The notes under the pieces are model-generated. The model was not told the DNA's origin, ran no database searches, and was given only the letters and a program-made list of their open reading frames with translations. DNA of 64,000 bases. Source: UBA685 sp049890215 (GTDB taxonomy: Bacteria > Pseudomonadota > Alphaproteobacteria > Puniceispirillales > Puniceispirillaceae). Both the position numbers and the translations under genes were made by a program. Below, in pieces: positions 17,173 through 25,710 of this stretch. The stretch is taken from contig JBMHBX010000032.1 of assembly GCA_049890215.1 (NCBI GenBank), positions 1 to 64,000 of the forward strand, given 5' to 3'. The first letter of the stretch is position 1, and the number at the start of each line of letters is the position of its first letter.

Positions 17173-18582
17173 ATGGCAAAGGCGACAATGCAACAAGTGC
17201 AGGATTTATGGGCAGCGATGACAACGCGCCTGAAATCTGATCTTGGTGAGACGCAGTGGCGCTCCTGGATAAAGCCCCTTCAGGCAAGCGCTCTTGAAGA
17301 TGGACGCTTAACATTGGTCGCCTCAAGCAGGCTCACAAGAGAGCGTGTTATCTCGCAATATCTGGACAAGATTCGCATGATTGCCTCTGTCTCTTCGATG
17401 GATGTTCAGGATATTGAGGTCATCTTGCGCACAAGCCAGTCTGTACAACGCGCAAATGTGCCGCCCCGCATGACAGAAATGCCATTTGGCGATGGTGACA
17501 AGCTTGGGGCAAATGAGGGGCGCAATGCAGATATTGCGATTGGGCCTGAAGGGTTTGATGCGCGTTTTACCTTTGATAATTTTGTGGTCGCCAAGCCAAA
17601 TGATTTAGCCTATGCCGCTGCCAGACGTGTGGCAGAAGCAGATGACGTGACGCCGTCTTTTAACCCATTATTTTTATATGGTGGTGTGGGTCTTGGCAAA
17701 ACGCATCTGATGCATGCGATTGCGTGGGAAAGCCATAAACGTGATCCCAAACGCAATGTGATTTATCTGACAGCTGAAAAATTCATGAATCAGTTTGTCG
17801 CTGCCTTGCGCCGTAAAGATACGATGAGTTTCAAAGAACGCTTTCGCGCCGCAGATGTGCTGATGGTTGATGATGTCCAGTTCATGTCTGGCAAAGAATC
17901 CATTCAGGAAGAATTTTTTCATACTCTGAACGCCATTGTCGAAGAAGGCCGCCAGGTGATTTTATCAGCAGATAAATCTCCCTCAGATTTGGACGGTGTC
18001 AAAGAAAGGCTGCGCTCTCGCATGGGGTGGGGCATGGTTGCTGATATTCACCCCACCAATTATGAGCTTCGCCTTGGCATATTACAGTCACGCCGTGAAG
18101 GCATAGATGCCAATATTCATGTCCCTGATGATGTTCTTGAATTTCTGGCACGCAAGATCACAACCAATATTCGTGAACTTGAAGGTGCGCTTAACAGGAT
18201 TGTGGCTCATGCCTCTCTTGTGGGGCGCACAGTGACAGTGGAAATGGCGCGTGAAGTGCTGGCTGATCTATTGCGGGCAAGTAACAGGCTGATTTCAATC
18301 GAAGATATTCAGCGTCATGTCTCATCACATTATAATATCAGAACAAATGATATGTTCTCAAGCCGCAGAGCAGCCTCCATAGCGCGCCCGCGCCAGATTG
18401 CGATGTATCTTGCCAAAGATTTAACATCCCTGTCATATCCTGCCATTGGCCGGTCTTTTGGCGGGCGCGATCATACCACTGTCATGCACGCCGTGAAAAA
18501 GATTGAACAGCTTATTGCCGAAGATAGCAGCTTATCAGCTGATCTAGATTTATTGCGCGGCCTGTTATCTGACGGCGCCTAA
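17173..18582 (+). CDS. dnaA: Chromosomal replication initiator protein DnaA
   Basis: A 469-residue DnaA. Domain I starts MQQVQDLWAAMTTRLKSDLGETQWRSW, followed by a linker rich in Gly/Pro/Asn. The AAA+ domain III has Walker A GGVGLGKT (residues 170-177), Walker B LMVDDVQF and sensor regions. The DNA-binding domain IV ends with the signature GGRDHTTVMHAVKKIE. Length is normal. It precedes dnaN by 179 bp and begins the dnaA-dnaN-recF-gyrB series. Confidence 0.98.
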   Translation: MAKATMQQVQDLWAAMTTRLKSDLGETQWRSWIKPLQASALEDGRLTLVASSRLTRERVISQYLDKIRMIASVSSMDVQDIEVILRTSQSVQRANVPPRMTEMPFGDGDKLGANEGRNADIAIGPEGFDARFTFDNFVVAKPNDLAYAAARRVAEADDVTPSFNPLFLYGGVGLGKTHLMHAIAWESHKRDPKRNVIYLTAEKFMNQFVAALRRKDTMSFKERFRAADVLMVDDVQFMSGKESIQEEFFHTLNAIVEEGRQVILSADKSPSDLDGVKERLRSRMGWGMVADIHPTNYELRLGILQSRREGIDANIHVPDDVLEFLARKITTNIRELEGALNRIVAHASLVGRTVTVEMAREVLADLLRASNRLISIEDIQRHVSSHYNIRTNDMFSSRRAASIARPRQIAMYLAKDLTSLSYPAIGRSFGGRDHTTVMHAVKKIEQLIAEDSSLSADLDLLRGLLSDGA

Positions 18583-18729
18583 AATCTTACCCATCATCGC
18601 GAAGAGTCATACGCCCCGACAGGCTTTTAATATCTGTTTCAAATGCCCTTTAGATATTGTGATGGGGCATGATGTATGCCACACTGTCAGTCAGAAATAA
18701 GGGGGCTTTTATCACGCCCTTTACAAGTC

Positions 18730-18758
18730 AAAATATTTGCAAAATCTGGTAGGGATTC
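18730..18758 (+). promoter_or_regulatory. dnaN upstream motif shared with dnaA
   Basis: AAAATATTTGCA at 18730-18741 repeats exactly the 12-mer at 17007-17018 before dnaA, and a GANTC site (GATTC, 18754-18758) follows just before the dnaN start. This suggests a shared control element for the two replication genes. Function is inference. Confidence 0.4.
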
Positions 18759-18761
18759 GTC

Positions 18762-19865
18762 ATGAGATTTACAATTGATAGAATGAGTCTGTTACGTCCT
18801 CTTGGTCATGTCAGCTCTGTGGTTGAACGCCGCAATACAATACCGATTCTCAATAATATGGTGTTGCGTACCAATGGCGCGAACTTGTCTTTGACAGGCA
18901 CAGATATGGATATGGACATTGTCACAGAAGTGACATGCGCTGTGATGAGTGAGGGGGCAAGTACTGTCTCTGCTCATATGCTTCATGATATTGTGCGCAA
19001 ATTACCAGAAGGCTCAGAGGTTGATATAGAGATGAGTGACGGCCATGCACAGATCCGCGCCGGCCGCTCAAGCTTCCGTCTGCCAACATTGCCGGTCGAA
19101 GATTTTCCTGCGATCTCAGCAACAGAATTGCCCCATAAATTCACACTCACCGCCGCTGATTTGCGTGATATGATTGATACAACACGTTTTGCGATCTCTA
19201 CCGAAGAGACACGCTATTATTTGAACGGTATCTATTTTCATAAATCACAAAATGATATGTTTTGCGCTGTTGCAACAGATGGTCACCGCCTTGCCCTCAG
19301 CCAGATGACAATGCCGCAAGGCGCCTCAGAGATGCCGTCTGTAATTTTGCCGCGCAAAGCGGTTGGTGAATTGCGCAAATTATTGGATGATCAAGAAGGC
19401 GAGGTCACAGTCTGCCTGTCAGAGACCAGAGCAGAATTTTCATTTGGGGTGGTCAGGCTGACCTCAAAGCTGATTGACGGCTCATTTCCGGATTACACAC
19501 GTGTTATCCCGCAGGGCAATGATAAGGTGCTTTCCCTTGATAAGGAATCTTTTGCGGCCGCGGTTGACCGTGTATCAACCATTTCCTCAGATAAAACACG
19601 TTCCGTGAAAATGGCGCTTGATAATGGCACAGTCACCTTATCAGCCAGTAATCAGGATGCGTCTTCTGCCAGTGAAGAGCTGGAAGTCACCTATCAGGGT
19701 GAGGCAATTGAAATTGGGTTTAATGCGCGTTATCTGATGGAAATCACAGCGCAAATTCAAGGTGAGGTGATGCAAATGTCACTGGCAGATGCCGGCGCGC
19801 CAAGCCTGATACAAGCGCCGGGTGATGAGGCCAATGTCTTTGTTCTTATGCCTATGCGCGTCTAG
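18762..19865 (+). CDS. dnaN: DNA polymerase III beta subunit (sliding clamp)
   Basis: A 367-residue beta clamp that encircles DNA and tethers Pol III. The three-fold clamp architecture is recognisable, with family blocks SSVVERRNTIPILNNMVL near the start, FAISTEETRYYLNGIYF and VATDGHRLALSQ in the middle, and the C-terminal VFVLMPMRV. The ATG at 18762 is supported by the family N-terminus MRFTIDRMSLL. It lies between dnaA and recF. Confidence 0.97.
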   Translation: MRFTIDRMSLLRPLGHVSSVVERRNTIPILNNMVLRTNGANLSLTGTDMDMDIVTEVTCAVMSEGASTVSAHMLHDIVRKLPEGSEVDIEMSDGHAQIRAGRSSFRLPTLPVEDFPAISATELPHKFTLTAADLRDMIDTTRFAISTEETRYYLNGIYFHKSQNDMFCAVATDGHRLALSQMTMPQGASEMPSVILPRKAVGELRKLLDDQEGEVTVCLSETRAEFSFGVVRLTSKLIDGSFPDYTRVIPQGNDKVLSLDKESFAAAVDRVSTISSDKTRSVKMALDNGTVTLSASNQDASSASEELEVTYQGEAIEIGFNARYLMEITAQIQGEVMQMSLADAGAPSLIQAPGDEANVFVLMPMRV

Positions 19866-19947
19866 AGACGTGCCGTTTCATAAAGACAAAGGCCGCCGCC
19901 TTTCAGATTAAGGAGTATGTGCGCTGCTTGATGTAACCAAAGGGCAG

Positions 19948-21141
19948 ATGCCTTTATCTGATCATTTGTCTGATCATCATTGTGATGTATTTGTGCGCCG
20001 CCTGACACTTAGCCGGTTTCGCAATTATGAACAGGCGCGCCTTGATGTCTCACATAGCGCCGGCAGGCCGGTTGTGCTTATTGGGCCAAATGGTGCAGGC
20101 AAAACAAATCTGCTTGAAGCGTTATCCTTATTATCTCCCGGCAGGGGGCTGCGCCGGGCGGCCCGCGCCGATTTTCCGCATTTCCACTCAGCGCCTGCCA
20201 GTCGCCAGTCCGAACTATCAGCTGAGATCATGCCCTCACCTCCTGTCTGGGCCGTATCTGCTGAGTTTGAAACACCTCTTGGCCCCCTTCAGGCAAGCAC
20301 TGGCATTTTGCCTGATAAACCTGACGGCGCCCGTGTCTTTCGCCTCAATGGCGATAAATCATCTGCCGGCCAGATAGCCTCTCATCTGGCATTATCATGG
20401 CTGACCCCTCAGATGGATGGTTTATTTATTGGCTCTCCTTCAGCGCGCAGGCGCTTTATTGACAGGCTTGTGATCGCCTTTGATCCGGCCCATTCTGCCA
20501 GATTATCCCGCTATGAGAAATGTTACCGTGAACGGCAAAAATTACTCACCTTGGATGGTGATACAGGCTGGATTCAGGCAACAGAGTGCCAGCTCGCAGA
20601 AATCGGGGTTGCGATTATGGCGGCGCGCGCCTCATTGGTACGCGCTTTGTCAGAATCAACCTATCAGGGTGATGAGGCTTTCGGATTTCCGCGTGTGCAT
20701 ATGGCAATGCGTGGTGGTGGCTCTCAATGGCTTGATCATGAACCGGCAGCGATTGTCGAAGATAAAATCTGCCAGGATGCCGCGGCAAGGCGCCTGCGTG
20801 GTGATGGCGCAATGATGGGCCCGCATGCACAGGATTTGGACACACTTCACCTTGCCAAAAATCAGCCTGCCTCTCTTGCCTCTACCGGTGAGCAGAAATC
20901 TCTTATGATTGCGGCGATATTGGCACATGCCCGTTTACAGGACCGCCGCTTATCGCGCCCGCCCTTGCTTTTGCTTGATGATGTTGCTGCCCATTTGGAT
21001 GAGGCAAAACGTGCCTGTTTATTTGCAGCAACAAGTGAATTAAAGGGCCAGATATGGTATAGTGGCACAGACGCGCATGCTTTCACAAAATTGCAGAATT
21101 TTGCGCACTTTTTAACTGTCGTTGATGGCAAAATCAGCTAG
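19948..21141 (+). CDS. recF: DNA replication and repair protein RecF
   Basis: A 397-residue RecF, an ABC/SMC-type ATPase that helps load RecA at gaps. Walker A is GPNGAGKT at residues 46-53. The signature-like STGEQKSLMIAAILA and Walker B PLLLLDDVAAHLD are near the C-terminus. LSRFRNYEQARLDV near the start is typical. ATG 19948 has a short GGG ribosome-binding site. A better AAGGAG at about 19911 leads only to out-of-frame starts that stop at once, so the start is the least certain part. Confidence 0.95.
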   Translation: MPLSDHLSDHHCDVFVRRLTLSRFRNYEQARLDVSHSAGRPVVLIGPNGAGKTNLLEALSLLSPGRGLRRAARADFPHFHSAPASRQSELSAEIMPSPPVWAVSAEFETPLGPLQASTGILPDKPDGARVFRLNGDKSSAGQIASHLALSWLTPQMDGLFIGSPSARRRFIDRLVIAFDPAHSARLSRYEKCYRERQKLLTLDGDTGWIQATECQLAEIGVAIMAARASLVRALSESTYQGDEAFGFPRVHMAMRGGGSQWLDHEPAAIVEDKICQDAAARRLRGDGAMMGPHAQDLDTLHLAKNQPASLASTGEQKSLMIAAILAHARLQDRRLSRPPLLLLDDVAAHLDEAKRACLFAATSELKGQIWYSGTDAHAFTKLQNFAHFLTVVDGKIS

Positions 21142-21211
21142 ACTAAAACCAATAAAGGTCATGCGCCTCAAAAAGGCATAAGATGACAGGTATCACAGGA
21201 AAGTCAAAATC

Positions 21212-23650
21212 ATGATGAATGAGTCAGAGCAAGGTCACTCTCCACAGCCAGACGCTGATTACGGCGCCGATTCCATTAAGGTTTTGCGTGGTCTGGATGC
21301 GGTACGCAAACGCCCTGGCATGTATATTGGCGATACAGATGACGGCTCAGGCCTGCACCATATGGTCTATGAGGTTGTTGATAATGCCATTGACGAAGCG
21401 CTTGCCGGTCATTGTGATATTGTTCAGGTGATATTAAACGCAGATGGCTCTGTCTCTGTCTCAGATAACGGGCGCGGCATACCTGTTGAAATTCACTCAG
21501 AAGAAGGTGTCTCAGCCGCAGAAGTGATTATGACCCAGCTTCATGCCGGCGGGAAATTTGATAATAATTCCTACAAAGTCTCAGGCGGCCTTCACGGGGT
21601 GGGTGTGTCTGTGGTGAATGCCTTATCAAGCTATCTTTTGCTTGAGATTTGCCGTGATGGCAAACGTCATGAAATGCGCTTTGAGCATGGTGATGCCACA
21701 CAAAGGCTTGCAGTGACAGGTGAGTCTCCTGATTATAGCGGCACCAAAGTCACCTTCCTGCCGTCAACAGAGACGTTTTCCAAAATTGAATTTGATTTTG
21801 CGACTTTGGAACATCGTTTGCGTGAATTATCATTTTTGAATTCAGGTGTGCGCATAAGGCTGACAGATAACCGCTCTGCCGAAGAGCGTGTATCAGAATT
21901 TTTCTATGAAGGCGGCCTTCTGGCCTTTGCTGATTATCTGAACAGATCACGCACCGCGCTTCATGATCCTATCTACAGCGTGTCTGAAAAAGATGACATC
22001 ACAGTGGAGCTCGCTCTTGGATGGACAGATTCATTTCATGAAACATGTTTTTGTTTCACCAATAACATTCCTCAAAGAGATGGCGGCACCCATTTAGCAG
22101 GGTTCAGAGGGGCACTGACGCGGGTCGTGAATCAATATGCGACTGAGACAGGCATTGCCAAACGTGAAAAATTACAGCTATCTGGCGAAGATTGCCGCGA
22201 AGGTATGACAGCCATTATTTCTGTCAAAGTTCCTGATCCGAAATTCTCATCACAAACCAAAGACAAGCTTGTCTCATCAGAAGTCCGACCCATTGTTGAA
22301 GGCGCTGTCTCAGATGCGCTTGGTCAATGGTTCGAAGAACATCCCGCAGAAGCACGCAAAGTGGTCGCCAAAGCATTCGAAGCTGCCGCTGCCAGAGATG
22401 CGGCGCGCAAAGCGCGTGAATTAACAAGACGTAAATCAGTCGGTGATATCACAAGCCTGCCAGGCAAGCTGGCAGATTGTCAGGAAAAAGACCCTGCCAA
22501 ATCTGAAGTCTTTCTGGTTGAGGGTGATTCAGCCGGCGGTTCAGCCAAGCAAGGCCGTGACAGAGCCAATCAGGCAATTTTGCCTTTGCGTGGTAAAATT
22601 TTGAATGTGGAACGCGCCCGTCTTGATAAAATGTTATCATCTGCTGAAATTGGCACACTTATCACAGCGATCGGCGCCGGTGTTGGCAATGCGGATATGG
22701 ATGTGGATAAAATCCGCTATCATAAAATTGTGATCATGACAGATGCTGATGTGGATGGCTCTCATATCCGCACACTTCTTTTGACCTTTTTCTTCCGTCA
22801 TATGCGCCCCTTGATTGAAAAGGGCTATTTATATATTGCACAGCCGCCTTTATTCCGCGCCAAAAGAGGACAATCTGAGGTTTATCTCAAAGATCAAAAA
22901 GCGCTTGATAATTATCTGGTAGAAGCAGGGCTGAAAGATGCCAGACTGGCAAATGATCAAGGCTTGCAAGTCGCGGGAAGTGAACTCAAAGAGATTGTTG
23001 AACAAGCGATCAGCCTCTCGCGTATGATTTCTGCCATGGCACGCAATGATCAGGCAAAATCTGTGATTGAACAGGCTGCGATTGCCGGCATTTTGAATGA
23101 CTCTATGATTGGCAATCAGGAAGCGGCAAGCTATCTGGCGCGCCGCCTTGATTCACTGGCCCCCCAGATTGAACGTGGCTGGCAAGGCACTATTGAGACA
23201 GGTGATAATGGCCCGCAACTGGTCGTCAGCCGTGTGCTAAGAGGCATAGAAGAGCGTCATGTGATTGACCATAAACTTATCTCACTGCCAGAAGCGCGCG
23301 CTCTTGATAAACAGGCCGCCTCTTTGCAACGTGTTTTTGAAAAAGCGGTCAATTTTGAAGCTGCCTCAAAGATACAAGTGCTAAGCGGCCCGTCTCATTT
23401 AAGTGATCATGTCATGGCGCTTGGCCGTAAAGGTGCGCAGGTGGCACGCTATAAAGGCCTTGGTGAGATGAATCCGGAACAATTATGGGAAACCACTTTG
23501 GACCCGGATGCCCGTTCTTTATTGCAGGTCAAAGTGACAGAAGAAGAAGAAGCAGATAACGCATTCTCGACCCTGATGGGCGAGGCGGTTGAAGAAAGAC
23601 GTGCCTTTATTCAGGATAATGCGCTGAAAGTCTCTCATCTGGATGTGTAG
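21212..23650 (+). CDS. gyrB: DNA gyrase subunit B
   Basis: An 812-residue GyrB, the ATPase subunit of gyrase. The GHKL ATPase region has RKRPGMYIGDT, VDNAIDEALAG, DNGRGIPV and GGLHGVGVSVVNALS. The transducer and TOPRIM domain follow with EGDSAGGSAKQGRDR and TDADVDGSHIRTLLL. The C-terminus has YKGLGEMNPEQLWETT, which binds GyrA. Tandem ATGs at 21212 and 21215 are both possible. It closes the dnaA-dnaN-recF-gyrB block and is 7 bp before the RegB-like kinase. Confidence 0.98.
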   Translation: MMNESEQGHSPQPDADYGADSIKVLRGLDAVRKRPGMYIGDTDDGSGLHHMVYEVVDNAIDEALAGHCDIVQVILNADGSVSVSDNGRGIPVEIHSEEGVSAAEVIMTQLHAGGKFDNNSYKVSGGLHGVGVSVVNALSSYLLLEICRDGKRHEMRFEHGDATQRLAVTGESPDYSGTKVTFLPSTETFSKIEFDFATLEHRLRELSFLNSGVRIRLTDNRSAEERVSEFFYEGGLLAFADYLNRSRTALHDPIYSVSEKDDITVELALGWTDSFHETCFCFTNNIPQRDGGTHLAGFRGALTRVVNQYATETGIAKREKLQLSGEDCREGMTAIISVKVPDPKFSSQTKDKLVSSEVRPIVEGAVSDALGQWFEEHPAEARKVVAKAFEAAAARDAARKARELTRRKSVGDITSLPGKLADCQEKDPAKSEVFLVEGDSAGGSAKQGRDRANQAILPLRGKILNVERARLDKMLSSAEIGTLITAIGAGVGNADMDVDKIRYHKIVIMTDADVDGSHIRTLLLTFFFRHMRPLIEKGYLYIAQPPLFRAKRGQSEVYLKDQKALDNYLVEAGLKDARLANDQGLQVAGSELKEIVEQAISLSRMISAMARNDQAKSVIEQAAIAGILNDSMIGNQEAASYLARRLDSLAPQIERGWQGTIETGDNGPQLVVSRVLRGIEERHVIDHKLISLPEARALDKQAASLQRVFEKAVNFEAASKIQVLSGPSHLSDHVMALGRKGAQVARYKGLGEMNPEQLWETTLDPDARSLLQVKVTEEEEADNAFSTLMGEAVEERRAFIQDNALKVSHLDV

Positions 23651-23657
23651 CTAAGCG

Positions 23658-25016
23658 ATGGTCAGGATGCCAAAACAGGCACCTTTGCCTGACCCGCTAT
23701 CTTCTGCGTCTCCGCCTGCCTCTGTTGCAGCGTCCTTGGATGTCACAAATGACTGGCATTTAACCTCCCTGCGCAAAGGCCCGTTTGATCCGCAAAATCT
23801 TGTCAAAATCAGATGGCTTGCCCTGGCAGGACAGCTTCTGGCATGTCTTGTGATACATTTTGGCTTTGGGTTTCCTGTGCCCATTGTGGCAGCGCTTGGT
23901 GTGATTGTGACCTCTGCTTTTGTCAATCTGGCAATTGATCAGCGCAATCGTCATGTCACCCTAGTGCATCCTTTTGAAGTGATGATGGCGCTGTCTTTTG
24001 ATGTCTTGCAATTGGCAGGGCTGATTTACCTAACAGGCGGCTTATTAAATCCTTTTTTCATTCTGCTTTTGGCGCCCATTGTGGTCTCAGCTGCGATTCT
24101 GGAATTGCGTGCGACCTTATTTTTGGTGATGCTTGTCATCATATGCGCCTCATTATTATCTGTTTATCATATGCCTTTGCCATGGCAGGACAGCCAGTTT
24201 GAGGTGCCTCAATTATTTTTATTTGGCATTTTGGTTGCGCTGATTATTTCAGCGCTTTTTATCGCTTTCTACACCTGGTATCTTGCCAATAATACAAGAG
24301 AGCTTGCCAATTCATTGAATAAAGCCCGGCTGCGCCTTGCCTCAGAAAGAGAGGGGCTTGCCCTTGGCCGCCTTGCGACCGCGGCGGCGCATAAATTGGG
24401 ATCGCCTCTCAACACCATCTCTTTGATAAGCCATGATCTCTTGCATGAGCTTGCGCAAGATGACCCGCAATTAGAGGACATCCAGCTTCTGAATCGTGAG
24501 GTGGAACGCTGTCGTATCATCCTGCAGGAATTGGATAAAGATGCGAATTTGCCGTCTGACAGAATTGCCTTTGCCCTGCCGGCAGGTGAGGTTGTGCAAT
24601 CCCTAACAGAGGCCAAAATCAGGGAAATGGCCCATAAGGTAAACTGGCACATCTCAGGCAAACAAGGCGTTGATGAGCCTGTGATGTATGGCCGGCCTGA
24701 ATTAAAATATGCGCTTGAGACAATTTTGGATAATGCAGACGGGTTCGCCCAATCAGAGATTCAGTTCGCGATTGACTGGGATGAAGACACGCTTATTTTG
24801 CGCATAGATGATGATGGTCTTGGTTTTAAGCAATCAATTTTGAACCGCTTCGGCCGGCCATTTAACAGCTCTCGCAAAGGGCGTGACGGCCATCGCGGCC
24901 TTGGCCTGTATCTGGCGATGAGCTTAATTGAACATTCTGGAGGCAAGATGAGCATAGAGAATCTGCCTTTTGGCGGGGGACGAGTTGCCATTTCGATACC
25001 GCGTTCCTATATCTAG
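23658..25016 (+). CDS. regB: RegB/PrrB/ActS-type redox sensor histidine kinase with altered H-box
   Basis: A 452-residue membrane kinase with about six N-terminal membrane segments (residues 55-210), a phosphoacceptor domain and a GHKL ATPase domain. The quinone-sensing loop GGLLNPF (127-133) and the redox-type Cys285 (EVERCRIILQEL) are as in RegB. His245 is present, but the usual HELGTPL reads HKLGSPL: the acidic residue after His is Lys246 and the Thr four residues on is Ser. These positions matter for kinase and phosphatase action in HisKA proteins, so output may be biased. The ATPase motifs (DDDGLGF, GLGLYLAMSLIEHSGG) look intact. The partner regA follows by 29 bp. Confidence 0.92.
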   Translation: MVRMPKQAPLPDPLSSASPPASVAASLDVTNDWHLTSLRKGPFDPQNLVKIRWLALAGQLLACLVIHFGFGFPVPIVAALGVIVTSAFVNLAIDQRNRHVTLVHPFEVMMALSFDVLQLAGLIYLTGGLLNPFFILLLAPIVVSAAILELRATLFLVMLVIICASLLSVYHMPLPWQDSQFEVPQLFLFGILVALIISALFIAFYTWYLANNTRELANSLNKARLRLASEREGLALGRLATAAAHKLGSPLNTISLISHDLLHELAQDDPQLEDIQLLNREVERCRIILQELDKDANLPSDRIAFALPAGEVVQSLTEAKIREMAHKVNWHISGKQGVDEPVMYGRPELKYALETILDNADGFAQSEIQFAIDWDEDTLILRIDDDGLGFKQSILNRFGRPFNSSRKGRDGHRGLGLYLAMSLIEHSGGKMSIENLPFGGGRVAISIPRSYI

Positions 25017-25045
25017 AGATATCAGGGTAAAAGAGATGGTGATGT

Positions 25046-25576
25046 ATGGACACCAAGACACTGCTAATTGTTGATGATGATGCCCCTTTGCGCAAGCGCA
25101 TGTCGCGTGCCATGGAACAGCGCGGCTTCACCACAGATACAGCAGAGTCTGTCAAACAAGGCATAGACAAAGCCACAAGTTTTGCGCCTGATTTTGCCAT
25201 TATCGATCTGAAGCTTGAAGATGGCAGTGGCCTTGATGTTGTCAAAGCGCTTCAGGCGGCCAAACCTGCCTGCCGGATTGTGATTTTGACAGGCTTTGGC
25301 AATATCGCCACAGCGGTCGCAGCGGTCAAAGCAGGGGCACTTGATTATCTGCCAAAGCCTGCCAATCCTGATCAAATTGTAGCAGCTTTACTGCAGCATG
25401 GCGATGAGATGCCGCCCCCGCCCGAAGATCCGATGAGTGCAGACAGGGTCAGATGGGAGCATATTCAGCGTGTGTTTGAGCAATGTGATCGTAATGTCTC
25501 TGAGACAGCGCGGCGGCTGAAAATGCACAGACGCACCTTGCAACGCATTCTGGCAAAGCACGCCCCTCACAACTAA
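25046..25576 (+). CDS. regA: RegA/PrrA/ActR-type response regulator
   Basis: A 176-residue regulator with a receiver domain (phospho-acceptor Asp54 in AIIDLKLEDGSG, LTGFGNIATAV, KP at YLPKPAN), a proline linker (MPPPPEDP) and a FIS-type helix-turn-helix at the C-terminus (ETARRLKMHRRTLQRILAKHAP). These are hallmarks of the RegA family, which controls respiration, photosynthesis and nitrogen or carbon fixation genes with redox state. It pairs with the RegB-like kinase just upstream. No photosynthesis or fixation genes are in the window, so targets are unknown. Confidence 0.95.
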   Translation: MDTKTLLIVDDDAPLRKRMSRAMEQRGFTTDTAESVKQGIDKATSFAPDFAIIDLKLEDGSGLDVVKALQAAKPACRIVILTGFGNIATAVAAVKAGALDYLPKPANPDQIVAALLQHGDEMPPPPEDPMSADRVRWEHIQRVFEQCDRNVSETARRLKMHRRTLQRILAKHAPHN

Positions 25577-25641
25577 TCCGCAAAGCATTCTGGATTTTAC
25601 CTGCCATTTGGGCTAGATATGAACGCCTCACCTTTTCATGT

Positions 25642-25684
25642 CGCCATTAGCACGTAAATTTAAGCGTTCTGGCGGAAATTTGTG
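25642..25684 (+). promoter_or_regulatory. Possible pseudoknot leader upstream of metZ
   Basis: CGCCA at 25642-25646 pairs with TGGCG at 25670-25674. In the loop CGTAAATTT (25653-25661) can pair with AAATTTGTG (25676-25684), an H-type pseudoknot layout 27 bases before the metZ start. SAM-II riboswitches have this shape and occur before methionine genes in alphaproteobacteria, but the conserved SAM-II core sequence was not recognised. AAATTT is self-complementary, so chance pairing is possible. Confidence 0.25.
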
Positions 25685-25710
25685 ACGGTATCAGCGGGGA
25701 AGCTTGTTCT

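Noticed and set aside
25577..25710. Confident SAM-II riboswitch call before metZ
   Set aside because: Pseudoknot layout is possible but the conserved core sequence was not recognised, so it is listed only as a weak candidate.
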